Position numbers and translations under genes: made by a program. Positions 17,785 to 26,972 of a stretch of 60,212 bases of DNA are shown here, piece by piece. This DNA comes from Bacillus pseudomycoides (GTDB lineage: Bacteria; Bacillota; Bacilli; Bacillales; Bacillaceae_G): assembly GCF_002551005.1 (NCBI RefSeq), contig NZ_NVOY01000023.1, positions 1-60,212 of the forward strand. The letters run 5' to 3'. Position 1 is the stretch's first letter; the number at the start of each line of letters is the position of its first letter. Below the pieces are notes generated by a model that did not search any database, was not told the DNA's origin, and worked only from the letters and a program-made list of their open reading frames with translations.

Positions 17785-18291
17785 TTGGTTTCTCAACTGG
17801 AAATAGAAGAAGTGAAAATAATAGATAAAGATATTGAAATGCTTGCGGAACTTTTGAGAGTAGTAGTAGATGACGGGGCATCGATAGGTTTTTTACCACC
17901 AATGACACAAGAAGAAGCGATAAAGTACTGGAAATCCGTGTTAAGTTCTGAAGTTATACTATTCATAGCAAAGATAAATAATGAAATAGCGGGCAGTGTA
18001 CAATTGCATTTAAGTACGAAGCAAAACGGAAGGCATCGAGTTGAAATTGGAAAACTAATGACTCATCCGAAATTCAGACGTAATGGAATTGGACGTGCAC
18101 TTATGCAAAAAGTAGAAAAAAGAGCGATACAAGAAAATAAATCGCTTTTAATATTAGATACTAGAGAAGGAGATCCTTCGAATCAACTCTATATATCATT
18201 AGGGTTTGTAGAAGCCGGGAAAATTCCCCACTATGCTAGATCGGCAAATGGAGAAATACATACAACGGTGTTTTATTATAAAATGATTTAG
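17785..18291 (+). CDS. GNAT family N-acetyltransferase
   Basis: A 168-residue single-domain acetyltransferase. KLMTHPKFRRNGIGRALM is motif A with the RxxGIG acetyl-CoA loop. DTREGDPSNQLYISLGF is motif B. The fold end (TVFYYKMI) is intact. The start is TTG, supported by GGAGGTG six bases before it. The acceptor substrate is unknown. It follows the SH3 remnant directly and may once have been co-transcribed with it. Confidence 0.85.
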   Translation: MVSQLEIEEVKIIDKDIEMLAELLRVVVDDGASIGFLPPMTQEEAIKYWKSVLSSEVILFIAKINNEIAGSVQLHLSTKQNGRHRVEIGKLMTHPKFRRNGIGRALMQKVEKRAIQENKSLLILDTREGDPSNQLYISLGFVEAGKIPHYARSANGEIHTTVFYYKMI

Positions 18292-18394
18292 TGATTTTTG
18301 AATGAAATATGTAAATGTCTATGATCTTTATTTTGTGTGAAATTACTTAGAAATGAACATGATAAATCAACATTTTAAAATAATCTATTAGCAG

Positions 18395-18438
18395 CCCTAT
18401 TTTAGAATTTTGTTAGTAAGGTTCTAAGATAGGGTTTA
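18395..18438 (+). terminator. Probable terminator after the GNAT gene
   Basis: CCCTATTTTAGAA (18395-18407) pairs with TTCTAAGATAGGG (18422-18434), with one mismatch. It is followed by TTTATAT. Confidence 0.5.
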
Positions 18439-18535
18439 TATGTCTTTGTAAAACATTTCTTTTTTTTAAGAAAATTATTGAGAAAATCTTTCTTTAATTC
18501 AGTTTAAAGAAATCAAAAAGGTAAAATATTGTCCG

Positions 18536-18572
18536 CTCTAGAATTACTCGTACATTCGAAATAATTCTAGAG
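18536..18572 (+). promoter_or_regulatory. Perfect 11-bp inverted repeat abutting the protease ribosome binding site
   Basis: CTCTAGAATTA (18536-18546) and TAATTCTAGAG (18562-18572) are exact reverse complements with a 15-base spacer. The AGGAG follows one base later. It can act as a 5' stem-loop stabilising the protease mRNA or as an operator. There is no T-run, so it is not a terminator. Confidence 0.6.
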
Positions 18573-18588
18573 TAGGAGAGTGATAGTT

Positions 18589-20091
18589 TTGTTGAAAAAA
18601 GTTGTCACAGTTGCTACCGTAATTCCATTGATTTTTGGTATGATCCATACTGTTTCGGCGGTAGAAGAGACACAAGGAAAAGTGCAAAACGTTTCACTGC
18701 AAGAACTGGCAACCGAATATTTAAAAGCGAATGCAGCGCAGTACTCTTTGAAGTCGGATATATTAGATTTACAATATGTTTCTACGACAGATACAGAGGT
18801 GGCATCTTATGTTAGATTTCAACAAGCAGTAAATGGATTTCCTGTGTTCTCTAGACAAGTAACCGTAACGCTCAATAAAGGAGGACAAGGTGTGTTGGCA
18901 GTTTCGGATTACCTTCCTGTACAGAGCGTGAAGGAAATTAAGCAAAAGCTAAGTGAAAAGGAAGCGGAAGATAAATCTACTCAGTATCTAGAAGCTGATG
19001 ATGCGACTTTATGGGCTCCAACTACGCGTGAATTTGGATATATAATAGAAGAAGGTGTGGCAATTCCCGTGTATCGGGTTGTCATTCATTCTCAAAAACC
19101 ATTTGGTGCTTGGGAAACATTTATTGATGCAGAAAATGGGAATTTGCTTAAGAAAAAAGATTTAAACCGAAAAGCAGAAGGACAAGGAAAGGTGTTTCTA
19201 CCAAACCCTGTAGTAACGAGTGGAAGCTTGGCTGGATTGACTGACAATAAAGACTCAGATTCTACTGCATTGAATAACCAATTGAAAACGGTCACTTTAA
19301 AAGGTCTCAATGGGTCAGGATATTTGGTCGGCGATTATGTGACGATTGCGTCGAAAGTAAAAACGTTTTCTGCTTCTCTTCAATATAACTACACACGTTC
19401 AAATGATAGATTTGAAGATGTTATGGCATATTATCACATCGATACTTTGCAGCGATATATACAACAACTTGGGTTTAATAATATTAACAACCGTTCTATT
19501 AAAGCAAATGTGAATACATCTACAGCAGATAATTCTTTTTATTCGCCTTCAACTAAGGCGCTGACATTTGGTTCCGGCGGAGTTGATGATGCGGAAGATG
19601 CAGGGGTGATTGCCCATGAATATGGTCATTCTATACAAGATAATCAAGTTACTGGATTTGGGAACTCTTCGGAAGGCGGAGCTATGGGAGAAGGGTTTGG
19701 AGATTTCTTAGGAGCTACATATGAAGATGCTGTATCAGATACAGGTTATGGAAAAGCTTGTATTGGAGAATGGGATTCAACTTCTTATTCCAATACGAAT
19801 CCAACTTGCCTACGTAGATTAGATAATAACAAAGTGTATCCGAAAGATATAGTAAATGAAGTTCATGCGGACGGTGAAATTTGGTCACAAGGTGAGTATG
19901 ACATGGCGCAAGCTTTTGGCCGAGATATTGCGACAAAGATTATTTTACAATCGCATTGGTCTCTTACTCCTAACGCTACTTTCCATGACGGTGCTAAAGC
20001 GATTAAGCAAGCAGATGCCCTCCTATATGGAGGACAGCACGGTGCAGAAATTGATCGCATTTGGACGGCGCGAGGCATCAGTACAAACTAG
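18589..20091 (+). CDS. Secreted zinc metalloprotease, M4/M36 (fungalysin-like)
   Basis: A 500-residue exported protease precursor. A signal peptide is followed by an FTP/PepSY-type propeptide (about residues 35-200). The catalytic domain has HEYGH (H343, H347), EGFGDF with E368 as third zinc ligand, and VHADGEIWSQ (H426), which matches the M36 pattern HxxGExW more than thermolysin. Two cysteines flank GEWDSTSYSNTNPT and may form a disulfide. The start is uncertain: TTG at 18589 fits AGGAG spacing best, while GTG 18580 overlaps the site. It likely feeds on extracellular protein. It is preceded by a perfect stem-loop. Confidence 0.85.
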   Translation: MLKKVVTVATVIPLIFGMIHTVSAVEETQGKVQNVSLQELATEYLKANAAQYSLKSDILDLQYVSTTDTEVASYVRFQQAVNGFPVFSRQVTVTLNKGGQGVLAVSDYLPVQSVKEIKQKLSEKEAEDKSTQYLEADDATLWAPTTREFGYIIEEGVAIPVYRVVIHSQKPFGAWETFIDAENGNLLKKKDLNRKAEGQGKVFLPNPVVTSGSLAGLTDNKDSDSTALNNQLKTVTLKGLNGSGYLVGDYVTIASKVKTFSASLQYNYTRSNDRFEDVMAYYHIDTLQRYIQQLGFNNINNRSIKANVNTSTADNSFYSPSTKALTFGSGGVDDAEDAGVIAHEYGHSIQDNQVTGFGNSSEGGAMGEGFGDFLGATYEDAVSDTGYGKACIGEWDSTSYSNTNPTCLRRLDNNKVYPKDIVNEVHADGEIWSQGEYDMAQAFGRDIATKIILQSHWSLTPNATFHDGAKAIKQADALLYGGQHGAEIDRIWTARGISTN

Positions 20092-20142
20092 TTGTAAAAT
20101 AGTGAATTTAAAGGGAATAGATCTAGAAATATAGAAGGTAAG

Positions 20143-20173
20143 AGGGTATCGACATTTGTTGATATCCTTTTAT
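20143..20173 (+). terminator. Intrinsic terminator
   Basis: GGGTATC ... GATATCC followed by TTTTATAT, 50 bases after the protease stop. Confidence 0.75.
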
Positions 20174-20208
20174 ATATGCTTAAATTGGGAAAATATCGGG
20201 TAAATTTA

Positions 20209-20244
20209 TTGACAATAAGTATAATTGTAACTAAAACGGTTACA
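20209..20244 (+). promoter_or_regulatory. Promoter with a dyad operator centred on the -10 box
   Basis: TTGACA at 20209-20214 is followed 17 bases later by TAAAAC (20232-20237) as -10. The inverted repeat TGTAAC (20226-20231) and GTTACA (20239-20244) encloses that -10 exactly. This is a classic arrangement for repression of an efflux gene. The regulator is not encoded next to it. Confidence 0.55.
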
Positions 20245-20347
20245 TCTAATTTATTATTCTATATTCTTGTGAAGTGATGCAGGTGAGAAGGATAAACGTA
20301 ATTTGAAATATAAAATGAAGCTTCTAGTATGGGGAGTTTGTTTCATT

Positions 20348-20363
20348 CTGCACACTTGTGCAG
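20348..20363 (+). promoter_or_regulatory. Short perfect hairpin before the efflux gene
   Basis: CTGCACA and TGTGCAG around two bases, eight bases upstream of the AGGAGG. It may affect translation of the efflux pump. Confidence 0.4.
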
Positions 20364-20384
20364 GAGAAAAAGGAGGTTATATAA

Positions 20385-21599
20385 TTGCAATCAGAATTAC
20401 AAATGAAAGTACAAGTCGCAAAAGATAAGCGAATCATTTTAGCGATCATTCTCGGAAGTTTATCTGCGATTGGACCACTTTCTATTGATATGTATCTTCC
20501 TGCTTTTCCAGCCTTAACAGACGATTTGCATGCGACAAGTGCACTTACACAGTTAAGCTTAACAGCATGTTTGTTAGGAATCGCGTTAGGGCAATTGTGG
20601 GTTGGTGCATGGAGCGACCGTCAAGGGAGAAAAAAACCAATTGTAATTGGTCTTGTTATTTATGCGGTTACGTCATTCTTATGTGCGCTAACACCGTCAG
20701 TATGGGTGCTCATTGTTTTACGTTTTATGCAAGGGGCAGCTGGTTCTGCGGGGATTGTACTTTCACGTGCGATTGTGAGAGATTTATACACGGGTTCAGA
20801 GCTTACGAAATTCTTTTCTGCTTTAATGTTAGTAAACGGAGCTGCTCCAATCTTCGCACCTATTATTGGGGGGCAAATTTTAAGCTTTGCTTCTTGGCAC
20901 TGGGTATTTATTGTATTAGGTATATTAAGTGGACTTATGTTGTTAAGTGTTATTTTTATATTGCCAGAAACGTTGTACGAAGAAAAAAGAACCACAGGTG
21001 GATGGGGAGAGAGTTTATCACATTATAAACGCTTATTACAAGATCGTGTATTTATGGGATATGCACTTTCTCAAGGGTTTATTACAGCAGCGATGTTTGC
21101 CTATATTTCAGGATCACCGTTTGTCATTCAAAATATTTTTGGTGCTTCGCCGCAATTATATAGTTTATTTTTTGCGATTAACGGTTTTGGGATAATCATT
21201 GCCTCGCAAGTTACAGGGCGTTTGGCAGGGAAAATTAAAGAACGTACTTTATTAGTAACGGGACTTCTTTTGGCGTTATTCGGAGGCACAATGCTTCTTC
21301 TGATTATTTTGCTGGCTCCTTCTTTAATTGGGGTGTTAATCTGCTTCTTTATGATTGTTTCTAGTGTAGGGATTGTTGGGACGACGGGGTTTACGTTGGC
21401 GATGCAAAATCAGCAAAAGGCAGCAGGAAGCGCTGCGGCTTTACTAGGACTTTTACCTTTTATCTCTGGCGCTGTAGTAGCACCTATAGTTGGCATTCAA
21501 GGAGAACAGACTGCCGTACCTATGGGAATTACAATTGTTTGTTGTCATATCGGTGCAATGCTTAGCTTTATCATTTTAACGAAACGAAATCATGATTAA
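20385..21599 (+). CDS. Bcr/CflA family drug:proton antiporter (MFS)
   Basis: A 404-residue, 12-span major facilitator. Family hallmarks are SIDMYLPAFPAL in span 1, GQLWVGAWSDRQGRKKP (motif A loop 2-3), RFMQGAAGSAGIVLSRAIVRD in span 4-5 and the Bcr/CflA-typical NGAAPIFAPIIGGQIL. Members export bicyclomycin, chloramphenicol and cysteine; the substrate is unknown. The start is TTG with AAAGGAGGT eight bases upstream. The promoter has an operator over the -10 box, so expression is probably inducible. It is monocistronic. Confidence 0.85.
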   Translation: MQSELQMKVQVAKDKRIILAIILGSLSAIGPLSIDMYLPAFPALTDDLHATSALTQLSLTACLLGIALGQLWVGAWSDRQGRKKPIVIGLVIYAVTSFLCALTPSVWVLIVLRFMQGAAGSAGIVLSRAIVRDLYTGSELTKFFSALMLVNGAAPIFAPIIGGQILSFASWHWVFIVLGILSGLMLLSVIFILPETLYEEKRTTGGWGESLSHYKRLLQDRVFMGYALSQGFITAAMFAYISGSPFVIQNIFGASPQLYSLFFAINGFGIIIASQVTGRLAGKIKERTLLVTGLLLALFGGTMLLLIILLAPSLIGVLICFFMIVSSVGIVGTTGFTLAMQNQQKAAGSAAALLGLLPFISGAVVAPIVGIQGEQTAVPMGITIVCCHIGAMLSFIILTKRNHD

Positions 21600-21773
21600 A
21601 AATTTCATTTATAAAATTGTGAGCTTTTAATTTGGTTGTACATGCAAGGGCAAGTGTACGTGGATATAGAAGAAGATAGTCTTCTGAGATTCATGTTAAT
21701 AAGAATTAAGGTAAACTATAAAGTGGAGGGTTTATATAGAATTCTTTTTTAAACATAGATTGAGGTGGGTAAG

Positions 21774-22475
21774 ATGATGTTGCAAGAGATTGCACTTCGT
21801 ATACTTGTAGCTATATTAGCTGGGGCCCTTATCGGGACAGAGCGTCAGTGGCTTCATCGTATGGCAGGCTTAAGAACGAATGCTTTAGTTTCATTAGGTG
21901 CATGCTTGTTTGTTTTATTATCAGTTATCGTAACAGGAGAATCGAGTCCAACGCGGATTGCAGCTCAAGTTGTTAGTGGAATTGGCTTTTTAGGAGGGGG
22001 AGTCATTATTCGAGACGGCTTTAGTATACGGGGGTTAAATACAGCTGCAACATTATGGTGTTCTGCAGCTGTAGGAACTCTTGTCGGAGCTGGATTTCTA
22101 AAAGTAGCTATATTAGGAGCATTTGGTGTTTTAGTAGCTAATATTTTTCTTCGTCCGGTTGCGCTATTTATGAATAAGAAATCAACTGATCAAATGCCAG
22201 AGAAAATGAGCTATGTGTTATCCGCAACGTGCTCTAATAAAGATGAAGTTCATATTAGATTGTTGCTTATGCAAATGTTGAATACAGAAGAAATTGAGTT
22301 AAGAGAATTATATAGTGAAGAGAATGAAGAAGGTAAAAAAGTAACGATTCGCGCTGTTTTACACTGTGATGCTAAGAAAACGATTTTAATTGAAAAAGTA
22401 GTGAATGGTCTTAGATTAGAAGCCAACGTTACAGCTACTGGATGGAAATCTATTCCTGGACAAGAGGTGGATTAG
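21774..22475 (+). CDS. MgtC/SapB family membrane protein
   Basis: A 233-residue protein. The N-terminal half has four to five membrane spans with the family signature GALIGTERQW, GLRTNALVSLGA and GFLGGGVIIRDG, then NTAATLWCSAAVGTLVG. The C-terminal 85 residues are a soluble ACT-like domain. MgtC proteins modulate F-ATPase and help survival under low magnesium or in hosts; SapB-like members have unclear roles. The ATG at 21774 is preferred by GAGGTGG spacing. It ends in a strong terminator and is a single gene. Confidence 0.85.
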   Translation: MMLQEIALRILVAILAGALIGTERQWLHRMAGLRTNALVSLGACLFVLLSVIVTGESSPTRIAAQVVSGIGFLGGGVIIRDGFSIRGLNTAATLWCSAAVGTLVGAGFLKVAILGAFGVLVANIFLRPVALFMNKKSTDQMPEKMSYVLSATCSNKDEVHIRLLLMQMLNTEEIELRELYSEENEEGKKVTIRAVLHCDAKKTILIEKVVNGLRLEANVTATGWKSIPGQEVD

Positions 22476-22546
22476 AAAAATATAAGTAAAAAATTTTGTA
22501 CATGTCAAAGAACAATTTCATAAAGGTGGAAACGCCATCATGAAAG

Positions 22547-22586
22547 AATGAATCAACATATCGGGTATGTTGATTCATTTTTATTT
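22547..22586 (+). terminator. Strong intrinsic terminator
   Basis: AATGAATCAACATA, loop TCGGG, TATGTTGATTCATT, then TTTATTT: a 14-bp perfect stem. Confidence 0.9.
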
Positions 22587-22669
22587 GAACGACGTTTGAA
22601 AAATTTAGATTATTCTGTATAATGTAAAACAAAACTTTTTTTAAATTATACAGTGGGGCGGTCAAAGAT

Positions 22670-23929
22670 ATGAAAAATGTGAAAGAAATGATCAAAATTG
22701 AAGATATTCTCGTTGCGTATAATATGTTAAAAGATGTGATTCGAAATACATCTTTAGAGCGCGATCCAATTTTATCTGAGAAATATCAATGTAACGTATA
22801 TTTAAAAAGAGAGGACTTACAAGTGGTCCGTTCTTTCAAAATACGAGGTGCCTATAACTGTATTAGTAGTTTACCGATAGAAGATGTGAAAAAAGGGGTT
22901 GTCTGCGCAAGCGCTGGTAACCATGCACAGGGCGTAGCTTATACATGTCATAAATTACAAATTCCAGCAAAGATTTTTATGCCAAATACAACACCAAGTC
23001 AAAAGGTATCACAAGTACGCTTTTTTGGAGGAGATTACGTAGAGGTAATATTGCAAGGAGATACATTTGACAGCTCATATGGGCAAGCTGTGAAATATTG
23101 TGAAGAATTTGGATTAACATTTATTCATCCGTTTGATGATCCAAGGGTCATTGCAGGACAAGGGACGGTTGGTGTAGAAATTTTACATGATACGGATTGT
23201 ACGATTGATTACATGTTTATGGGAATTGGCGGAGGAGGCTTAGCAGCAGGAGTTGGAACATACATAAAAGGGATTAGTCCTTTAACGAAAATTGTTGGAG
23301 TGGAACCAGAAGGTGCTGCTTCGATGAAAGAGGCGTTTGCGCAAGGAGAGGTTGTCACGCTTCCGCATATTGATTCATTTGTGGACGGAACAGCGGTTAA
23401 ACAAGTTGGTTATCTTACATATGAAATTTGTAAACGCGTACTAGATGATATTGTTGCAGTATCAGAAGGAAAAGTATGTACAACATTACTTGAACTTTAT
23501 AATAAAAATGCGATTGTAGCCGAGCCATCTGGTGCATTGCCGATTGCAGCGCTTGATTTATACCGAGACGAAATTCGTGGAAAGACAGTTGTTTGTATTG
23601 TAAGTGGTGGCAATAATGATATTGATCGGATGCAAGAAACGAAGGAAAGATCATTAATTTATGAAGGATTAAAGCACTATTTTATAATTAACTTTCCCCA
23701 GCGCCCACGTGCTTTGCGTGAGTTTTTAGATAACGTTCTCGGACCTCATGATGATATTACGCGTTTTGAGTATACGAAGAAAAATAATAAGGATAATGGT
23801 CCAGCACTAGTTGGAATTGAACTGCAGAAAAAAGAAGATTATGAGCCTCTTATTAAAAGAATGGAGGAAGAAGGAATACGCTATATGGAAATCAATCACA
23901 ATCCAACATTATTTAATCTATTGATTTAA
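22670..23929 (+). CDS. ilvA: Threonine ammonia-lyase (threonine dehydratase)
   Basis: A 419-residue PLP enzyme converting threonine to 2-oxobutanoate, the first step to isoleucine. SFKIRGAYN contains the PLP lysine (K57). CASAGNHAQGVA, GIGGGGLAAG (phosphate cup) and SGGNNDIDRM complete the fold. The last 80 residues are a single regulatory ACT-like domain (FPQRPRALREFLDNVLGPHDD), typical of the shorter Gram-positive enzyme. The gene has its own upstream spacing and no ilv operon neighbours here. A small coiled-coil gene follows after 14 bases and is probably co-transcribed. Confidence 0.92.
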   Translation: MKNVKEMIKIEDILVAYNMLKDVIRNTSLERDPILSEKYQCNVYLKREDLQVVRSFKIRGAYNCISSLPIEDVKKGVVCASAGNHAQGVAYTCHKLQIPAKIFMPNTTPSQKVSQVRFFGGDYVEVILQGDTFDSSYGQAVKYCEEFGLTFIHPFDDPRVIAGQGTVGVEILHDTDCTIDYMFMGIGGGGLAAGVGTYIKGISPLTKIVGVEPEGAASMKEAFAQGEVVTLPHIDSFVDGTAVKQVGYLTYEICKRVLDDIVAVSEGKVCTTLLELYNKNAIVAEPSGALPIAALDLYRDEIRGKTVVCIVSGGNNDIDRMQETKERSLIYEGLKHYFIINFPQRPRALREFLDNVLGPHDDITRFEYTKKNNKDNGPALVGIELQKKEDYEPLIKRMEEEGIRYMEINHNPTLFNLLI

Positions 23930-23943
23930 AAGGAGAATTGAAA

Positions 23944-24171
23944 ATGAATTTAGAAAAAAGGAAGTCAGCTGAAGAAGAAATAGTAGAATTAAAGGAACTT
24001 GTGAAGGAGTTGCATGGTTCCATTCATCAACTGCAAGCAGAAGTGCAACAAATGCGGCATGAAAGACCAGTTGTACAAATGAAAAAGGGAATTGAATGGA
24101 CACCAACAATGGTCGGTCAAGTTGGCGGTATCATTTTAGGTGGTCTTGCAATTATCGGTATCTTTTGGTGA
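23944..24171 (+). CDS. Small coiled-coil, C-terminal membrane-anchored protein
   Basis: A 75-residue protein. The first 40 residues form a charged coiled coil (KSAEEEIVELKELVKELHGS). The last 20 (MVGQVGGIILGGLAIIGIFW) form one transmembrane span ending at the C-terminus. AAAGGAG sits eight bases before the ATG and overlaps the end of ilvA, so it is in the same transcript. Function unknown. It could be a small membrane scaffold or unrelated to isoleucine synthesis. Confidence 0.7.
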   Translation: MNLEKRKSAEEEIVELKELVKELHGSIHQLQAEVQQMRHERPVVQMKKGIEWTPTMVGQVGGIILGGLAIIGIFW

Positions 24172-24176
24172 AAAAG

Positions 24177-24210
24177 AAAGGTTTGCAGCTTAAGCCGCAA
24201 ACCTTTTTAC
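24177..24210. terminator. Bidirectional terminator
   Basis: GGTTTGC-A-GCTTAAGC-C-GCAAACC with A and T flanks, between convergent genes. It overlaps the stop of the transporter gene. Confidence 0.85.
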
Positions 24211-25532
24211 ATTAAATAACGTAAATAAATATATGCATGTGATAAAAGTAGTGCAACAATTGTTAATGGTAACCCAATTTTTAAGAAGTCCATGTATGAG
24301 AAACCGCATCCTTCACGTTTGGCAATACCTGCTACAACGACGTTGGCAGAAGCACCAATTAGCGTACCGTTTCCTCCTAAGCAAGCTCCAAGTGATAATG
24401 CCCACCATAGTACTTCAATTTGCTGAGAATCCGCCGAAAGTCCAAGTCCACTTGCTAAGTTTTGAATAAGCGGAATCATTGTTGCGACAAACGGAATGTT
24501 ATCAATCGTGGCAGAAGCAGCCCCGGATACCCATAAAATTAAGATAGATGCATAACCGATATCTCCATTTGTTATGTCCAATACTTTTTTTGCAAGTGAG
24601 GAAATCAGCCCGATATCAACAAGTGCACCAACAAGAACGAATAAACCTGCAAAGAAGAAAATCGTTACCCATTCAATATGTGCAAATACACTTTCTATTT
24701 CATGCTCTTTTACACCGATTAGCATTAAAAGGACAGCGCCAAGTAGAGCGATAACAGCAGCATCAACATGAATAATAGAATGAAAAATGAATCCAAGTAT
24801 TGTTAGTCCTAAAATGGATAAAGACTTAACGAGTAAGCTGCGATCGCGAATATAATCAGTTTCATTTAAAGACATCAATTTCTGAATTTGTTCGTCAGTT
24901 GTTTTTAATTTGTTACGATACATGATATATATAATAAGTAACGTAACAGCAGAAATAATAGCAACAATCGGTGCTAAATTCAGTAAAAATGCATTAAAAT
25001 CAAGATGCTTATTTGCAGATCCAATCATAATGTTTGGAGGATCGCCAATAAGCGTTGCTGTTCCGCCGAGATTCGAAAATAATACTTCTGAAATTAAAAA
25101 CGGAACAGGAGGTACCTTCAAAATACGCGTAATCGATAATGTAACAGGTACAACTAATAAAACCGTCGTTACATTGTCTAAAAATGCAGAACCAACTGCG
25201 GTTAATAGGGATAAAAGCAGTAAAATTCGAATTGGCTTTCCGCCCGCAGCTTTAGCAGCTTTAATTGCCACATATTCAAAGACGCCAGATTGACTTGTAA
25301 TATGTACGAGAATCATCATTCCAATTAATAGAGTGATTGTTTCCCATTGAATATGTGTAGTAAAGGCAGTATGTAAATCTACTATTCCCATAATCACCAT
25401 AATGGCAGCCCCAAGTAAAGCAATAACAGCACGGTTAATTTTTTCAGAGATTATAAAGCCATATGTGACTAAAAATACAGCAATGGCAAAATAGTATTGC
25501 CAGTTTGCAACTTCATGTGCTGAATGATCCAA
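24207..25532 (-). CDS. ArsB/NhaD (IT superfamily) ion transporter
   Basis: About 441 residues with 11-12 membrane spans and an internal repeat. Both re-entrant signatures are present: FLDNVTTVLLVVP with NLGGTATLIGDPPNIMIG, and ATIDNIPFVATM with GACLGGNGTLIGASANVV. This is the SLC13/ArsB/NhaD group (citrate, arsenite or sodium-proton transport). The asparagine/glycine motifs fit the P-protein/YbiR subgroup. Specificity unknown. The start is set at TTG 25532 because AAGAAGGTG lies just upstream; the longer ATG frame at 25565 has no site. It is monocistronic. Confidence 0.8.
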   Translation of the reverse strand: MDHSAHEVANWQYYFAIAVFLVTYGFIISEKINRAVIALLGAAIMVIMGIVDLHTAFTTHIQWETITLLIGMMILVHITSQSGVFEYVAIKAAKAAGGKPIRILLLLSLLTAVGSAFLDNVTTVLLVVPVTLSITRILKVPPVPFLISEVLFSNLGGTATLIGDPPNIMIGSANKHLDFNAFLLNLAPIVAIISAVTLLIIYIMYRNKLKTTDEQIQKLMSLNETDYIRDRSLLVKSLSILGLTILGFIFHSIIHVDAAVIALLGAVLLMLIGVKEHEIESVFAHIEWVTIFFFAGLFVLVGALVDIGLISSLAKKVLDITNGDIGYASILILWVSGAASATIDNIPFVATMIPLIQNLASGLGLSADSQQIEVLWWALSLGACLGGNGTLIGASANVVVAGIAKREGCGFSYMDFLKIGLPLTIVALLLSHAYIYLRYLM

Positions 25533-25802
25533 AGTGTTCACCTTCTTTTTAAGAATCCTATACATAGTATTGTATAAAAATGTCGAAATGCATTCCTCTG
25601 CATAAATTTTATTGTAGCAAATTCACATACAGAAAGAAATGAAAATACTGGACACATCGAAAAAGATAAATAATTTCACATACCGTAATGGATATAAAAA
25701 ATAAAAAAGCAAAAAAATATGCAAAGTAATCATTGTCCTCTATTATAAGAGATAGCAATTTATATTATTTTTTCGTAAACTGATTAAAAGAGGTGAAATC
25801 CG

Positions 25803-26153
25803 ATGGAAATAATTACAGATACTTCTGTCGTACAAAGTGAAATCGAACGTTTTCTAAATCAAGATGTATATCTTCATTTAGAAACGACAAATGGTGCATA
25901 TGCTTCACATGTAAATGAAAAAACGATGACAGTTGGGGCGTTCATCCGTAATGCAGTGATTCGCTTTGAACGTGGTAAGATTACTGGGACGAATCCATAT
26001 CGTATAGGGTTAAAAATGGAGCATGGTTGGGTATATGCAGAAGGTGTGACACATTGGGAAAAAGATGAAAAAAATCGTCTTTTATTAGCAGGCCATGATG
26101 AAAAAGGGCGTCTAGCGGTTGCACTGCAATTAAGCTTAACGCCGTTTGCATAA
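25803..26153 (+). CDS. yojF: YojF-like DUF1806 protein
   Basis: A 116-residue small beta-rich protein of the DUF1806 family, partner of the BshB2 deacetylase in B. subtilis (yojF-yojG). There is no catalytic motif. GAFIRNAVIRFERGKITGTNPYRIGLKMEHGWVYAEGVTH fits the conserved core. AGAGGTG lies before the ATG. It is 12 bases upstream of bshB2 and surely co-transcribed. Its role in bacillithiol synthesis is by association only. Confidence 0.85.
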   Translation: MEIITDTSVVQSEIERFLNQDVYLHLETTNGAYASHVNEKTMTVGAFIRNAVIRFERGKITGTNPYRIGLKMEHGWVYAEGVTHWEKDEKNRLLLAGHDEKGRLAVALQLSLTPFA

Positions 26154-26165
26154 GGAGTGGAGATT

Positions 26166-26831
26166 ATGGAAAGACACGTACTTGTAGTATTTCCGCATCC
26201 AGATGATGAATCATTTGCGGCGGGAGGAACAATTCGTCAATATCGAAATAATGGAGTCCCTGTTACGTATGCTTGCGGGACACTTGGGCAAATGGGACGG
26301 AACATGGGGAAAAACGTATTTGCCAATCGTGAAACAATTCCGAGCATTCGTAAGCGGGAATTAGAAGAAGCATGCCAAGCGATGGGGATTGAAGATTTAC
26401 GTTTACTTGGCTTCCATGATAAAACGTTAGAGTTTGAAGACGTTGAATTTGTAGCGGATAAAATTGAAGCAGTAATTCGTGATGTGAATCCATCTTTAAT
26501 CATCACGTTTTATCCTGAGCACGGTGTACATCCAGATCATAATGCATTTGGACGTGCAGCTGTTCACGCAGTAGAACGTATGCCAAAAGAAGAACGTCCA
26601 GTTATTCATGCAGTGGCTATCACGAAAAATCGTGAAGAAGTGTTAGGCAAGCCAGATGTCGTTAACGATATAAGCGATGTATTACCGCAAAAATTAACAG
26701 CACTTCGAGCACATCGCTCACAAACAGAAGCGATGTTAGAAGAAATGGAAGCAAAGCTAAAAAAACAAGATCCAGCGACGACAAAATGGTTACAAGGTGA
26801 ACAATTTTGGACGTATAAATGGGAATCATAA
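26166..26831 (+). CDS. bshB2: Bacillithiol biosynthesis deacetylase BshB2
   Basis: A 221-residue PIG-L family zinc deacetylase. It hydrolyses GlcNAc-malate to GlcN-malate in bacillithiol synthesis and may act on bacillithiol conjugates. The metal-binding HPDDE is at residues 11-15 and HGVHPDH is near 120; GQMGRNMGK and NRETIPSIRKREL are typical of BshB. The ATG is chosen for its AAGGAGTGG site. It is in an operon with yojF and ends in a terminator. It differs strongly from the PIG-L gene of the glycosyl operon at 7.9 kb. Confidence 0.9.
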   Translation: MERHVLVVFPHPDDESFAAGGTIRQYRNNGVPVTYACGTLGQMGRNMGKNVFANRETIPSIRKRELEEACQAMGIEDLRLLGFHDKTLEFEDVEFVADKIEAVIRDVNPSLIITFYPEHGVHPDHNAFGRAAVHAVERMPKEERPVIHAVAITKNREEVLGKPDVVNDISDVLPQKLTALRAHRSQTEAMLEEMEAKLKKQDPATTKWLQGEQFWTYKWES

Positions 26832-26868
26832 GTTAGAAGCGGTAAACCCTCTAGCTTGTAATATATAT

Positions 26869-26907
26869 CGAGATGCCGTAATGATGGCATCTCGTTTCTT
26901 TTTTTAG
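26869..26907 (+). terminator. Strong intrinsic terminator
   Basis: CGAGATGCC ... GGCATCTCG followed by TTTCTTTTTTT. Ends yojF-bshB2. Confidence 0.9.
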
Positions 26908-26972
26908 ATAGGCACATCGATCTATTTCCTTTCATACAATACAAGCGAATTGTAGAAAGAGGGGGATAATAA

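Noticed and set aside
20315-20428. 37-codon leader peptide overlapping the start of the Bcr/CflA gene
   Set aside because: No ribosome binding site before its ATG, and its end simply overlaps the pump gene in another frame.
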